DNA from: Bacilli bacterium
Lineage (GTDB): Bacteria > Bacillota_I > Bacilli_A > RF39 > UBA660
Reading direction: 5' to 3'
Length of the DNA: 64,000 bases
Assembly (NCBI GenBank): GCA_017436345.1
Contig: JAFSDH010000008.1
Location: 62,001 to 126,000 of the forward strand
The translations under genes were made by a program, and so were the position numbers. Under the pieces are notes generated by a model, which worked only from the letters and a program-made list of their open reading frames with translations, ran no database searches and was not told the DNA's origin. Below, piece by piece: positions 7,862-16,128 of the stretch; within the stretch, counting starts at the first letter, position 1, and every line of letters begins with the position of its first letter.

Positions 7862-8260
7862 AATACAAACACATATAAACAAATACATATCTATATTCAT
7901 AATCATACTTGCATAATACCCCATATTAATTAAGTTAAATATTTCTCTATCATACCAAACAAACTATTTGGTATTAAACTATTTTTTAGTATACTTATAT
8001 TAAGAAGAATATACAAAAGGCAACATAATATCAATTATAGGAAGTTAATCTTCGGAAAGTGAAGTATAATTAATAATATTAAAAGACTAATAAATAAAAA
8101 TATAATAAAAAAAATAAATATAATAATATCTATATAATAATTAATATAAACACTAAATATATTAATTATTTTTTAATAAAATATATTTATATATGAATAC
8201 TTATACATATATCATTATTATTAATATACGAAGGTTTATATAATTAAATAATTGCAAACA
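7862..8260. other. Non-coding, extremely AT-rich intergenic stretch
   Basis: No credible gene is seen on either strand. Recognisable elements are a stem ATACCAAA/TTTGGTAT at 7952-7974 and a compound dyad at 8033-8071 in which AATTATA/TATAATT flank a GAAG-CTTC-GAAG series where the central CTTC could pair with either GAAG. The remainder is nearly pure A/T with scattered TATAAT-like words that cannot be assigned. Confidence 0.5.
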
Positions 8261-8261
8261 A

Positions 8262-8284
8262 AAAAGAGTAAAAATATATACTCT
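8262..8284 (-). terminator. Terminator of the PP2C-like gene
   Basis: On the minus strand the stem AGAGTA/TACTCT (8284-8279 with 8270-8265) is followed by a TTTTT tract. Confidence 0.75.
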
Positions 8285-8298
8285 ACTCTTCTTCTAAA

Positions 8299-9273
8299 CT
8301 ATTTCTTTTTTTGTTTAACATAAACACAAGCAGTTGCATCTTTATATCCATGAACAACAGAATTAAGATCTCGATAATCTCCCTCATAATATGACATATA
8401 TTCTTTTTTACCATCAGTCGATTGCTTAACTATTTCTTCTACTACTCTACTAGCATCAACTCTTTCATTAATTAAAAACAATTTATCTTCACTAATACAA
8501 TCAATAACACCTCTAGAGAAAAGATAAATTCTATCATAAGAACAATTATCTATTACATATGTAGACTGAAATCCTGGCTTATTTACTCCTATTTTAGATA
8601 CTCCTCTATTCTTTACTTTTCTAAATCTAAATTCTTCTTTATCCCAGAAATAACCTTCTCGATAATCTCTCCATAATTTAGAATCTTCTTCATTAAATTG
8701 ACCAATTTCTCCATCCTTTTCAATATAACATCTTAAATCTCCAACATTAACCAAATAAGTATAATCTTTACCAACTAGCGCTAAGATTGCTTTAACACCA
8801 TGATTTCCTTTTAATGATTTAAATTTAGCATGTAACTTAGCCATTCTTTTATTTAATCCTTTACTAAATTTAGCTGTATCAAATCTTTCTAAAGTATCCA
8901 TAGATAAATTATCAAACCAATCTATAATTTCATCAGTAACACATTTACTAGTAGACCTCTTAATACCATTTTCACCGTCAACAAAACCTTTTCCTTCTGC
9001 AACTACCATTAATTTAAAATTATCATCTAAAGCATGACTTTTTAAAACAAAACTATCTTTTCCATTTTCTGAAGTTATACTATATTTAGTTAAAGCTTCA
9101 AATACATTATCAGTACCTACTTCTTTTTCATATACATGTCTATGTTTTTTATCAACTAGTTCATATCTTTTAACACTATCTTCTTTTGGTGAAGCAGAAC
9201 TAATACTTTCTAAAAAACTATTTCCTATTTTTAAACATTTAATAAATCCTGTTAATATTTTTTCATTATTCAT
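8299..9273 (-). CDS. Degenerate PP2C-like phosphatase domain protein
   Basis: About 324 residues from ATG 9273, preceded by GGAAGG on the minus strand; a TTG six codons earlier is unlikely. Three segments match the PP2C/SpoIIE-like fold: 'LMVVAEGKGFVDGE' corresponds to VADGMGG..GE, 'YLVNVGDLRCYIEKDGEI' to N-x-GDSRxY, and 'KDATACVYV' to the DNxT strand. The first metal Asp is Glu (AEG instead of ADG) and the Gly pair is broken, so phosphatase activity is uncertain and it may act as a pseudoenzyme or sensor. It follows the HTH gene on the same strand, separated by a terminator. It has no signal peptide and is presumably cytoplasmic. Confidence 0.6.
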   Translation of the reverse strand: MNNEKILTGFIKCLKIGNSFLESISSASPKEDSVKRYELVDKKHRHVYEKEVGTDNVFEALTKYSITSENGKDSFVLKSHALDDNFKLMVVAEGKGFVDGENGIKRSTSKCVTDEIIDWFDNLSMDTLERFDTAKFSKGLNKRMAKLHAKFKSLKGNHGVKAILALVGKDYTYLVNVGDLRCYIEKDGEIGQFNEEDSKLWRDYREGYFWDKEEFRFRKVKNRGVSKIGVNKPGFQSTYVIDNCSYDRIYLFSRGVIDCISEDKLFLINERVDASRVVEEIVKQSTDGKKEYMSYYEGDYRDLNSVVHGYKDATACVYVKQKKK

Positions 9274-9373
9274 ATAATCCCTTCCTTCCAAAATAATTGT
9301 TGTCTATTATATCATTAAATAAGATTTTTTTAAAGGAAACCAGAAGAATAAAAAAAGACTTTACGTAAAATAA

Positions 9374-9396
9374 AAAAGATATCTTTCGATATCTTA
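9374..9396 (-). terminator. Terminator of the HTH gene
   Basis: The 8-bp stem AAGATATC/GATATCTT has a GAAA loop in the minus transcript followed by a T-run. It overlaps the stop codon at 9394-9396. Confidence 0.85.
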
Positions 9397-10161
9397 AACT
9401 TTTCTTGATTGAATTTCAGCAATCTTTTCTAATACTTCTTTAGCATTAACTTCATTGATTTCAGTATAACCAAGTTCACGTAACGCTTGAACTTTAGCAG
9501 TATTTAATTCTTGAGTACGACTAAGTTTTTCTTCATTCTTATGTTCAATATCTTGAACAAATCTTTTATGTGATTCAGCTAATTTTGTTTTAGAAGCACC
9601 ACCATTATTATATAAAGTCATACCAGAAAATAGAATACTTTCAAAAATAAATTGTTGTTCTTGATTAAATGCAAATTCCATTGGATCAGTAAATCCCATA
9701 GATTTAGACATATAAGCAAGAATATATTTTAATTCTTTTGAAGTTTCCATTGATTGAAGATAATGATATAAATAAACATAAGCATTATATGTATCTTTAG
9801 TTTGATCAGATTGTAATTTTTCTTTTAATAGATTAATAATATCAGTTAAAAGATCTTGTTCTTTCTTATTAAATCCTTTTAAATCAGCTAATACTTCTTT
9901 TTCAGAAGAATCTTTAACACCTTCATTTAAGCGACCTTCAACATCGATAATATAGCTTCCTTCAATCTTTATATCATTTAATTCTTCTTCAGATTTTATA
10001 TTTAAAAGACTCATTAATTTAGTAGATTTTTCTTTAGGCCAATCCTTTAATCCAGGTAAAGCTAAATAATTATATAGCATTTGACGAGAAACTCCTAAAT
10101 ACTTAGCAAGTCTTACTTTTGATATTCCTAATTCATTTAATATAGTGTTTAAGTTTTCCAT
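9394..10161 (-). CDS. HTH (XRE-like) transcriptional regulator with unknown C-terminal domain
   Basis: Residues about 1-60 form a helix-turn-helix ('ISKVRLAKYLGVSRQMLYNY' aligns with the XRE/HTH_3 pattern). Residues about 60-255 are a helical, Gln/Glu/Lys-rich region with 'FTDPMEFAFNQEQQFIFE' that I do not recognise; it may be an effector or oligomerisation domain. The ATG has GGAGGGT upstream. The promoter carries the palindrome TTGACA-A-TGTCAA on its -35 box, suggesting autoregulation. It lies between mnmA and a PP2C-like gene, and its targets may include the latter. Confidence 0.75.
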   Translation of the reverse strand: MENLNTILNELGISKVRLAKYLGVSRQMLYNYLALPGLKDWPKEKSTKLMSLLNIKSEEELNDIKIEGSYIIDVEGRLNEGVKDSSEKEVLADLKGFNKKEQDLLTDIINLLKEKLQSDQTKDTYNAYVYLYHYLQSMETSKELKYILAYMSKSMGFTDPMEFAFNQEQQFIFESILFSGMTLYNNGGASKTKLAESHKRFVQDIEHKNEEKLSRTQELNTAKVQALRELGYTEINEVNAKEVLEKIAEIQSRKV

Positions 10162-10183
10162 AACTTCTACCCTCCATAATTTA

Positions 10184-10211
10184 ATTTTATCATTTTATTT
10201 GACAATGTCAA
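10184..10211 (-). promoter_or_regulatory. HTH-gene promoter with a palindromic operator
   Basis: On the minus strand TTGACA (10211-10206), a 16-bp spacer and TAAAAT (10189-10184) form a promoter. The -35 is one half of the perfect 6+1+6 dyad at 10199-10211 (TTGACA, A, TGTCAA). Confidence 0.65.
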
Positions 10212-10237
10212 GTGTAAAGTAAAATATAAATTAATTT

Positions 10238-11287
10238 TTATAATAAATACCAAAGTTTCTTATTATCTTTTCTTACTTCTTTAATTATTCCACCACCAAG
10301 GCATTCATCTTCTCTATAGAAAACACATGCTTGACCAGGAGTAACTGATTTAACTCCTTCTGGATAATTAACAATTATTTCATCATCTGAAATATAATCA
10401 ATCTCTACATCTATTTCTTCTTGACGATATCTAAACTTAGCTTTAGCTTTTTTAACTTTATCTTTATTAATTAAATTAATGTTTTTTAAAACACATGAAG
10501 TTGATATCAAATAATCACTCTTATCACCAAGCGCAATATAAAGAATATTTTTTTTAATATCTTTACCAACTACATACATTCTGTCAGCTGTACCGCCAAT
10601 ATTAAGACCTTTTCTTTGCCCAATAGTATAACTTCTTAAACCATTATGTTTACCAATAACTTTATTAGTAGCTACATCTATAACGTCCCCAGGTATATTA
10701 TCTAATTTATCAGACATAAATTCTCTAAACTTATTAGTAATAAAACATACATCAGTAGAGTCTTTCTTATCAGCTACTTCTAAACCACATTGTCTTGCTT
10801 TTTCTCTTACCATATCTTTTTCTATTCCTTCTAAAGGAAGTAATAAATGACTTAACTGTTCATTAGTTAATTGTGCTAAAAAGTAAGTTTGATCTTTTCT
10901 TAAATCAACACTTTTATATAACTTATCATCTATAACTTTAGCATAATGACCAGTAGCTATATAATCACAATTAAATTTTTTCATATTTTGATATAAGAAA
11001 TTAAATTTAACTTCACGATTACAAAGAATACATGGATTAGGTGTAATACCACTATTATAATCATTAATAAATTTATCAATTACTGTTTCTTTAAATATAT
11101 CTCTATAATCAATAACATGATGTTCAATATTTAACGTATTAGCTACCTTAACAGCATCATTACTATCAAATTCTTCAGTAAATTTAAAAGTAAGACCAAC
11201 TACTTCATAACCTTGTTCAAGCAGGAGTAAAGCAGCAACACTTGAATCTACTCCCCCACTCATACCTACTAATACACGTTTCTTCAT
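10238..11287 (-). CDS. mnmA: tRNA-specific 2-thiouridylase
   Basis: Thiolates U34 of tRNA-Lys, -Glu and -Gln using ATP and persulfide sulfur. The PP-loop 'VGMSGGVDSS' is at the N-terminus. The two catalytic Cys are in 'NPCILCNREVKF' and 'TDVCFI', and 'YTIGQRKGLNIGG' marks the central domain. Length (349) is normal. On the minus strand a TATAAT box and AGGTG ribosome site precede the ATG. No cysteine desulfurase is adjacent, so the sulfur donor must be encoded elsewhere. Nearest neighbours on the same strand are the HTH gene downstream and a small membrane gene upstream. Confidence 0.96.
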   Translation of the reverse strand: MKKRVLVGMSGGVDSSVAALLLLEQGYEVVGLTFKFTEEFDSNDAVKVANTLNIEHHVIDYRDIFKETVIDKFINDYNSGITPNPCILCNREVKFNFLYQNMKKFNCDYIATGHYAKVIDDKLYKSVDLRKDQTYFLAQLTNEQLSHLLLPLEGIEKDMVREKARQCGLEVADKKDSTDVCFITNKFREFMSDKLDNIPGDVIDVATNKVIGKHNGLRSYTIGQRKGLNIGGTADRMYVVGKDIKKNILYIALGDKSDYLISTSCVLKNINLINKDKVKKAKAKFRYRQEEIDVEIDYISDDEIIVNYPEGVKSVTPGQACVFYREDECLGGGIIKEVRKDNKKLWYLL

Positions 11288-11325
11288 AAAATCACCTAGA
11301 TATATTATACATATTTTTAAATAAT

Positions 11326-11373
11326 AAAAAAAGATTATAAAAACCTTTATTCATTATTTTTATAATCTTTATA
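11326..11373 (-). terminator. Long-stem terminator overlapping a coding end
   Basis: The A/T stem AAAGATTATAAAAA paired with TTTTTATAATCTTT spans the last codons of the preceding minus-strand gene and is followed on the minus strand by T-rich sequence. Confidence 0.7.
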
Positions 11374-11784
11374 ATAAAGCTTACTAATTTTTCTACTAAA
11401 AGAACTAAAATACATAAAATATAAACTTAAAACATCTAAAAAAATACATATATAGACAATTAACAATATATCCTGAAATAAATATAATTGAGAAAAAAAT
11501 AGTAAAACTAAACAAATACTTAATTTATATCTCAAATCATACCATCCATCATAATCATATGAATGTTTTAAAGCTATCCATCCTAAAAAAGATAATATGC
11601 ATATTATAATACAAAAAACTAATATAGCAGCACAAGTCCAAAAGTCAATAAATTTACTAATTTGATCTATAAAATCTGATTTTAATAATAATAAAGAATA
11701 AAAGAAAAAGATAATAGCACTAAAAAGTGTATAACAATGTATTAACTTTATATATTTAATATTTTTATTCAACAAATCTTTCAT
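11347..11784 (-). CDS. Small integral membrane protein, four predicted helices
   Basis: About 145 residues from ATG 11784 (another in-frame ATG is at 11790; the GGATAGTGGGATG stretch upstream serves either). Four hydrophobic stretches are visible: 'LFSAIIFFFYSLLLL', 'AAILVFCIIICILSFLGWIA', 'LSICLVLLFFSQLYLF' and 'LLIVYICIFLDVLSLYFMYF'. A longer in-frame reading would run into the phosphatase gene and is unlikely. It starts 10 bp after the histidine phosphatase stop, so the two are probably cotranscribed. The 3' end forms one arm of its terminator. No family recognised. Confidence 0.65.
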   Translation of the reverse strand: MKDLLNKNIKYIKLIHCYTLFSAIIFFFYSLLLLKSDFIDQISKFIDFWTCAAILVFCIIICILSFLGWIALKHSYDYDGWYDLRYKLSICLVLLFFSQLYLFQDILLIVYICIFLDVLSLYFMYFSSFSRKISKLYYKDYKNNE

Positions 11785-11794
11785 AAACATCCCA

Positions 11795-12334
11795 CTATCC
11801 AACAATATATTCCCAACCTGGTTGCCAATCCCCTGTTTTTCTCCAGTCTTTTGCATTAGCTTCTTCCCAGCTAATACCTTTTGTAATAACTTCAATCGCT
11901 AGTTGTGGAGCACGATGAGCAACCATACCTATAGTTTTTCCATCATAATTTTCTTTCAAGAAAGAAATAAACTTTCTCATTCTTTTTTCAACATCTTTTA
12001 AACTTTCTCCATTAGGAAAAGGAATATCAATATGTTCTTCATAAATAACTAAGCTTTTATGTTCTCCATCTAAATCACCATAATTACACTCTCTTAATCT
12101 ATTATCCGTAATTTTTTCACATTCTGGAAAAGCGATATTAGAAGATTCAATAGCTCTTTTTAAATCAGAAGTAAACATAATATCAAACTTTATTCCTTTA
12201 TCTCTAATGACATTTCCTAAATTATTAGCTTGTTCACGTCCTAAATCATTTAACATAGCTTCTTTCCAACCACTACATAATTTAGATGCATTATCCGTTG
12301 TTGTACCGTGTACAAAATACATAATCTTAATCAT
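11795..12334 (-). CDS. Histidine phosphatase (phosphoglycerate mutase-like)
   Basis: A cytoplasmic phosphomonoesterase of the branch-1 histidine phosphatase superfamily. The catalytic-His segment reads 'MYFVHGTTTDN', so the usual RHG is VHG; the nucleophilic His and the Thr-Thr-Asp-Asn typical of one subfamily are kept. 'FTSDLKRAIESSNIAF' and the second catalytic His in 'GMVAHRAPQLAIEV' are present. At 179 residues it is a minimal domain without an insertion. Substrate unknown. It lies upstream of the small membrane gene (10-bp gap) and downstream of an EamA transporter. Confidence 0.8.
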   Translation of the reverse strand: MIKIMYFVHGTTTDNASKLCSGWKEAMLNDLGREQANNLGNVIRDKGIKFDIMFTSDLKRAIESSNIAFPECEKITDNRLRECNYGDLDGEHKSLVIYEEHIDIPFPNGESLKDVEKRMRKFISFLKENYDGKTIGMVAHRAPQLAIEVITKGISWEEANAKDWRKTGDWQPGWEYIVG

Positions 12335-12353
12335 AACATACTCCTAAATCATT

Positions 12354-13223
12354 TTATTTTTTTAAATCATCTATTGTAACTAAAACAATACCTATAATCA
12401 TTATAACAAATGCTAAGACAAATATACTACTAATTGGATTATTAAATAATATAAATGAAATTAATACACTTATAAAAGGTGCTAAAGCATAATAAGCACT
12501 TGTTTTGGATGCTCCTATATATCTTTGAGCAAGAACATAAAAAAATACACTCATACCATATGCAATAAAACCTAAAATTAAAGCATAAATAATAAAAATA
12601 TAATTAGTTATAACATCTCCAACTACTAAACCAATAACAATTGATCCTAGACCCGAAAAAATCCCCTTTAAAACAACTATTTGAAAAGGATCCTTATCAG
12701 ATATACTTCTAGTACAATTATTCTCAAATCCCCACGATATACACGCTAAAAAAGCAAATAAACATGATGTTGTAAAAGTTATTCCATTATCAAAATTAAC
12801 AGACAATAAAATGCTGGCTATAGTAACAAGTATAATTCCCAGTCCAAGTTTAAAATTAATCTTTTCTTTAAAAAATAAATAAGCAATTAAACTAGTAGCA
12901 ACTATTTCAAAATTATTAATAAGAGCAATTGATTCAGAGTTATTACTTTTTAAAGATAAAAGTAACATAATTGGAGCGATTATATCTAACAAGATCATCA
13001 TAACTACGTATTTTAAATCCTTTTTATCTAAAGACTTTTCTTTATCATTCTTTATAATTCTTCTTCTAATTAAATAAACAATACCCATTCCTATACCAGC
13101 ACCTAAATATAATAAACCAGCTAATAAAGTAGATGGGATTTCACTTAATAATATCTTTGAAAAAGGTGCATTAAGAGCATAAAAACATGCGGCTAAAATC
13201 GCAAAAATACAACTAAACTTCAT
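12354..13223 (-). CDS. EamA/DMT-family transporter (10 TM)
   Basis: A drug/metabolite-transporter superfamily permease with two EamA halves. The N-terminal half starts 'CIFAILAACFYALNAPFSKI' with the Asn/Pro motif after helix 1. A second repeat starts 'LFAFLACISWGFENNCTRSI'. Ten hydrophobic segments in about 290 residues are typical. I chose ATG 13223 because GGAGGAG lies just upstream; the in-frame GTG at 13238 falls in that ribosome site. The substrate is unknown; family members export amino acids, nucleotides or metabolites. It sits between the SpoIIM-like gene and the phosphatase pair. Confidence 0.85.
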   Translation of the reverse strand: MKFSCIFAILAACFYALNAPFSKILLSEIPSTLLAGLLYLGAGIGMGIVYLIRRRIIKNDKEKSLDKKDLKYVVMMILLDIIAPIMLLLSLKSNNSESIALINNFEIVATSLIAYLFFKEKINFKLGLGIILVTIASILLSVNFDNGITFTTSCLFAFLACISWGFENNCTRSISDKDPFQIVVLKGIFSGLGSIVIGLVVGDVITNYIFIIYALILGFIAYGMSVFFYVLAQRYIGASKTSAYYALAPFISVLISFILFNNPISSIFVLAFVIMIIGIVLVTIDDLKK

Positions 13224-13279
13224 TATTAACTCCTCCACATTAATACTAATTATATAATATGGAATTAAAACAATAAATA

Positions 13280-13885
13280 CTAAACTAATACTTTTAATAA
13301 ATATGTCATAATAAAAACTTCATACAAACTACATAAAAAACTTCCAAGTATACAAAATAAAAAAACTTTAATATATTTATCTTTTAACATTCTAAAATTA
13401 ATTGAACTTTTTAAAAATATATATTTAAACAATCTATAACAAAATCTAATCCCAAAAAAACTCATTAAAAGAAGAATAATTAAATATATAATTTGATGAG
13501 GAAAAATATATAAAAAAGATAAAAGAATTCCTTTAATACCAAAACTACCTATAATTGATGATACCGAAAAACCTAATATAAAACTCTTAAAAATAATAAT
13601 GCCTATTATAAAAACAAAACCTACAACACTAAGTCCTAAAATGAAAATAATAAAAAGATATAAAAAATTACTTATAAAAGAATTAATAAAACTACTTAAA
13701 TAATTAATATTACCTATATTACTAAAAAATTCTTTTTGTAGATTAATTACTAATCTTTTATTACTATCACTAACTATAAAATAAAAGAAAAAACCTAATA
13801 TAATAGTAATAACTATAATACTAATAAATACTAAATACATTTTCTTCTGCTTTTCAATATTACTTTTATTAATACCTAAATTCAT
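13280..13885 (-). CDS. Stage II sporulation protein M-like membrane protein
   Basis: About 201 residues with roughly five hydrophobic segments and the signature 'FLYIFPHQIIYLIILLL', which corresponds to the conserved 'FPHGxxE' motif of SpoIIM/DUF95 proteins. 'SFILGFSVSSIIGSFGIKG' before it also fits. In Bacillus SpoIIM joins the DMP peptidoglycan-degrading complex for engulfment, but homologues occur in non-spore-formers, so sporulation is not implied. Start ATG 13885 has GGTGA upstream; a GTG three codons earlier is less likely. It probably forms a short transcript with the EamA gene. Confidence 0.75.
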   Translation of the reverse strand: MNLGINKSNIEKQKKMYLVFISIIVITIILGFFFYFIVSDSNKRLVINLQKEFFSNIGNINYLSSFINSFISNFLYLFIIFILGLSVVGFVFIIGIIIFKSFILGFSVSSIIGSFGIKGILLSFLYIFPHQIIYLIILLLMSFFGIRFCYRLFKYIFLKSSINFRMLKDKYIKVFLFCILGSFLCSLYEVFIMTYLLKVLV

Positions 13886-13937
13886 TAATATCACCAGTAG
13901 AATATATGAAATAAATACTATAAATATTCTAAAATAT

Positions 13938-13966
13938 TTTACATTTATAAAAAAATACTTTATAAT
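13938..13966 (+). promoter_or_regulatory. Promoter of the 30-residue membrane protein
   Basis: TTTACA (13938-13943), a 17-bp spacer and TATAAT (13961-13966) lie 20 bp before the small ORF, with a GAGGT ribosome site at 13974-13978. Confidence 0.75.
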
Positions 13967-13986
13967 TAATAATGAGGTCGATATAT

Positions 13987-14079
13987 ATGAATAAAAAATT
14001 CTTAAATTTTGTATCTATATTTTTTCTAGTAGTTATGGTTTTATCCATGGTTGCTGGTGTAGTTGTATTCTTTCTATAA
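13987..14079 (+). CDS. 30-residue single-pass membrane protein (Prli42/DUF4044-like)
   Basis: A tiny gene supported by its own promoter, a GAGGT site eight bases before the ATG and its own strong terminator. The product begins MNKKFLNFVSIFF and is a basic N-terminus followed by one helix ending VVVFFL. Length, basic start and 'M-V-L-S-M-V-A-G' core resemble Prli42 and DUF4044 peptides (about 30 residues), which tether the stressosome in Listeria; the match is by eye only. No stressosome genes are in this window. Alternatively it is an unrelated small membrane or toxin-like peptide. Confidence 0.6.
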   Translation: MNKKFLNFVSIFFLVVMVLSMVAGVVVFFL

Positions 14080-14090
14080 AAAGAATTTAA

Positions 14091-14118
14091 AAAGAAGAGT
14101 TTTCTCTTCTTTTTTTAT
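14091..14118 (+). terminator. Intrinsic terminator of the small membrane gene
   Basis: The 8-bp stem AAGAAGAG/CTCTTCTT with a TTTT loop is followed by a T-run. Confidence 0.85.
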
Positions 14119-14140
14119 TACCTAAAACATAAATATAACT

Positions 14141-15424
14141 ATGAAAGAAAAATTTATCAAATCAACAATCTATCTAATAATTGGTGGTTTTATAACTAAA
14201 CTATTAGGTTTATTTATAAAAATAATTACAACTAGATATATTGGTATAGAAGGAATAAGTATGTATACATTAATACTTCCTACTTTTTCTTTAGCTATGA
14301 CCATAACTCAATTAAGTCTACCATTATCTATTTCAAAATTAATATCAGAAGATAAATACAATAATAAAAATATTTTAGCATCAACATTACCTATATCAAT
14401 AATAATAAATATACTTGTAATAACTATTTTAATTTTATCCTCTAAATACCTAGCAACAAATCTTCTTCATGATACTAGATGTATATACCCAATAATAGCA
14501 ATTAGTTTAACTTTACCATTTATATCACTATCAAGTATTATAAGATCATATTTTTTTGGAAAACAACAAATGTTACCTCATGTAATATCTAATATAATAG
14601 AGCAAATAACAAGAATAATCATAATTATAATAATTACCCCTTACCTAATAAAAAAAAGCATAATATGGGCAGTATGTGGCTTAATACTAAGTAATATTAT
14701 AAGTGAAATAATATCAATAATAATACTTATATTATTTATTCCAAAAAGAAAAATAACAAAACAAGATATCATTCCTAATAAAAATAATATAAAAAATATT
14801 TTAAATATATCAATACCTAATACTAGCGGACGTTTAATAACATCTATATTTTATTTTTTTGAACCAATTATTATTACATATACATTAACTAAAGTAGGAT
14901 TAAATCCATCTTATATAACAACTGAATATGGAATAATAGAAGGTTATGTCATTCCTTTAATAACACTTCCTAATTTCTTCACAATTGCAATAAGTAATAG
15001 CTTACTTCCAACATTATCTAATTTATATGCTAAAAACAAATATAAAGAAATTAAAAAAAGCTTAAAACAAGCTCTTTTCTTATCAGGAATAATTGGCTTA
15101 GTAACAGTAATAATATTATTTATATTTCCAAATTTTTTCTTAAATTTAATTTATAATACTAATCATGGTAAAAACTATTTATTAATATTACTACCAGTAT
15201 TTATCCTATATTATATTTCTCCACCACTATCAACCTATCTACAAGCCACTAATAAAACAAAAAAATTAATAAAAAACGAAATAACAGGTATAACAATTAA
15301 AACATTATCTTTATTATTATTTCCACTTCTAAATCAAGGAATATATTCATTAATAATTGGAATATATCTAAACATAATAATTACTAATATATTAAATATT
15401 AAAGAAATAAAAAAAAGTATTTAA
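14141..15424 (+). CDS. SpoVB/MurJ-type polysaccharide flippase (MOP superfamily)
   Basis: About 427 residues with 12-14 hydrophobic helices. The start 'STIYLIIGGFITKLLGLFIK' and 'RYIGIEGISMYTLILPTFS' match the SpoVB/PST_2 family pattern, which flips lipid-linked glycans such as lipid II precursors or teichoic-acid units. No strong ribosome site is visible before the ATG, which is odd for this window; translation may be low or begin elsewhere. Substrate is uncertain (lipid II versus exopolysaccharide). It converges on a minus-strand membrane gene whose stop codon is directly adjacent. Confidence 0.82.
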   Translation: MKEKFIKSTIYLIIGGFITKLLGLFIKIITTRYIGIEGISMYTLILPTFSLAMTITQLSLPLSISKLISEDKYNNKNILASTLPISIIINILVITILILSSKYLATNLLHDTRCIYPIIAISLTLPFISLSSIIRSYFFGKQQMLPHVISNIIEQITRIIIIIIITPYLIKKSIIWAVCGLILSNIISEIISIIILILFIPKRKITKQDIIPNKNNIKNILNISIPNTSGRLITSIFYFFEPIIITYTLTKVGLNPSYITTEYGIIEGYVIPLITLPNFFTIAISNSLLPTLSNLYAKNKYKEIKKSLKQALFLSGIIGLVTVIILFIFPNFFLNLIYNTNHGKNYLLILLPVFILYYISPPLSTYLQATNKTKKLIKNEITGITIKTLSLLLFPLLNQGIYSLIIGIYLNIIITNILNIKEIKKSI

Positions 15425-15434
15425 CTACTTTTCC
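15412..15434 (-). terminator. Terminator at abutting convergent stops
   Basis: In the minus transcript the stem AAAAGTA/TACTTTT is followed by a long T-run. The adjoining stop codons (15422-15424 and 15427-15425) sit in the loop region. Confidence 0.7.
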
Positions 15435-15997
15435 TCATTAAAAGATAAGGCAAACTTAGCAAATACTAAAAATGGAAACAAAAATAATAAAAATTCATTA
15501 TTTATATTAAGTATTAAATTTAAAAAACCTTGACTCAAATCAAAACTATAAGAAGTAAGCAAAAGTACTGAATTAGAAAAGAAATATGTAAGTATCGATA
15601 AAAATCCATAAATAGATATTACTGTATAACCAAAATTAATCTCATTAACTTTAAACAACTTCTCAGAAAATTTAAATGTAAAAATTCCATACGCAACAGA
15701 AATAACAGTAAAAAAGATTAAAATCAATGATAAATTACCCAAATTAGAAGTAATATATCCAATACCGTTTGATATATCTATATCTTTAGTAGCTATATAA
15801 AAATACCTATAATATAGTAAATAAATCATTATATATAAAACAGTTAATGTACTATAAATAATAAAATCATGTTTAATAACTTTATCTTTTCTTTTAATAT
15901 TTTTTTTCTTAGTAATACTTTTAAACAAAAAAGAAGGCAACATAAACCATAAAGAAAAATTAAAAGCAAAAAACAAAGCAAATCCTAAATACATCAT
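15425..15997 (-). CDS. Integral membrane protein of unknown function
   Basis: About 190 residues with five or six hydrophobic segments, for example 'YLGFALFFAFNFSLWFMLP', 'STLTVLYIMIYLLYY', 'LSLILIFFTVISVAYGIF' and 'LLFLFPFLVFAKFALSF', with a basic loop (KSITKKKNIKRKDK) after helix 1. ATG 15997 or 15994 is the start, with AAGGGTT about ten bases upstream. A longer frame reaching 16042 lacks a ribosome site. No family is recognisable. It abuts the convergent flippase gene and is divergent from the flavoprotein gene. Confidence 0.65.
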   Translation of the reverse strand: MMYLGFALFFAFNFSLWFMLPSFLFKSITKKKNIKRKDKVIKHDFIIYSTLTVLYIMIYLLYYRYFYIATKDIDISNGIGYITSNLGNLSLILIFFTVISVAYGIFTFKFSEKLFKVNEINFGYTVISIYGFLSILTYFFSNSVLLLTSYSFDLSQGFLNLILNINNEFLLFLFPFLVFAKFALSFNEEK

Positions 15998-16128
15998 AAA
16001 TATCAACCCTTTTTCTACTCTATAATCATTATACCAAAACAAATAAATATAATCTACTAAATTATTTTATTCTTTTTTATTTAAATACCAATAAAATTAC
16101 GTTATAATGATAAAGGAGATGATAATAT

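Noticed and set aside
7727..7933. 68-codon open frame through the AT hairpins
   Set aside because: It is a low-complexity Ile/Tyr/His translation of the repeat units with no ribosome site; the DNA pattern explains it.
11785..11895. N-terminal extension of the small membrane gene into the phosphatase gene
   Set aside because: It would overlap the phosphatase coding region by about 100 bp; ATG 11784 is in the intergenic gap.
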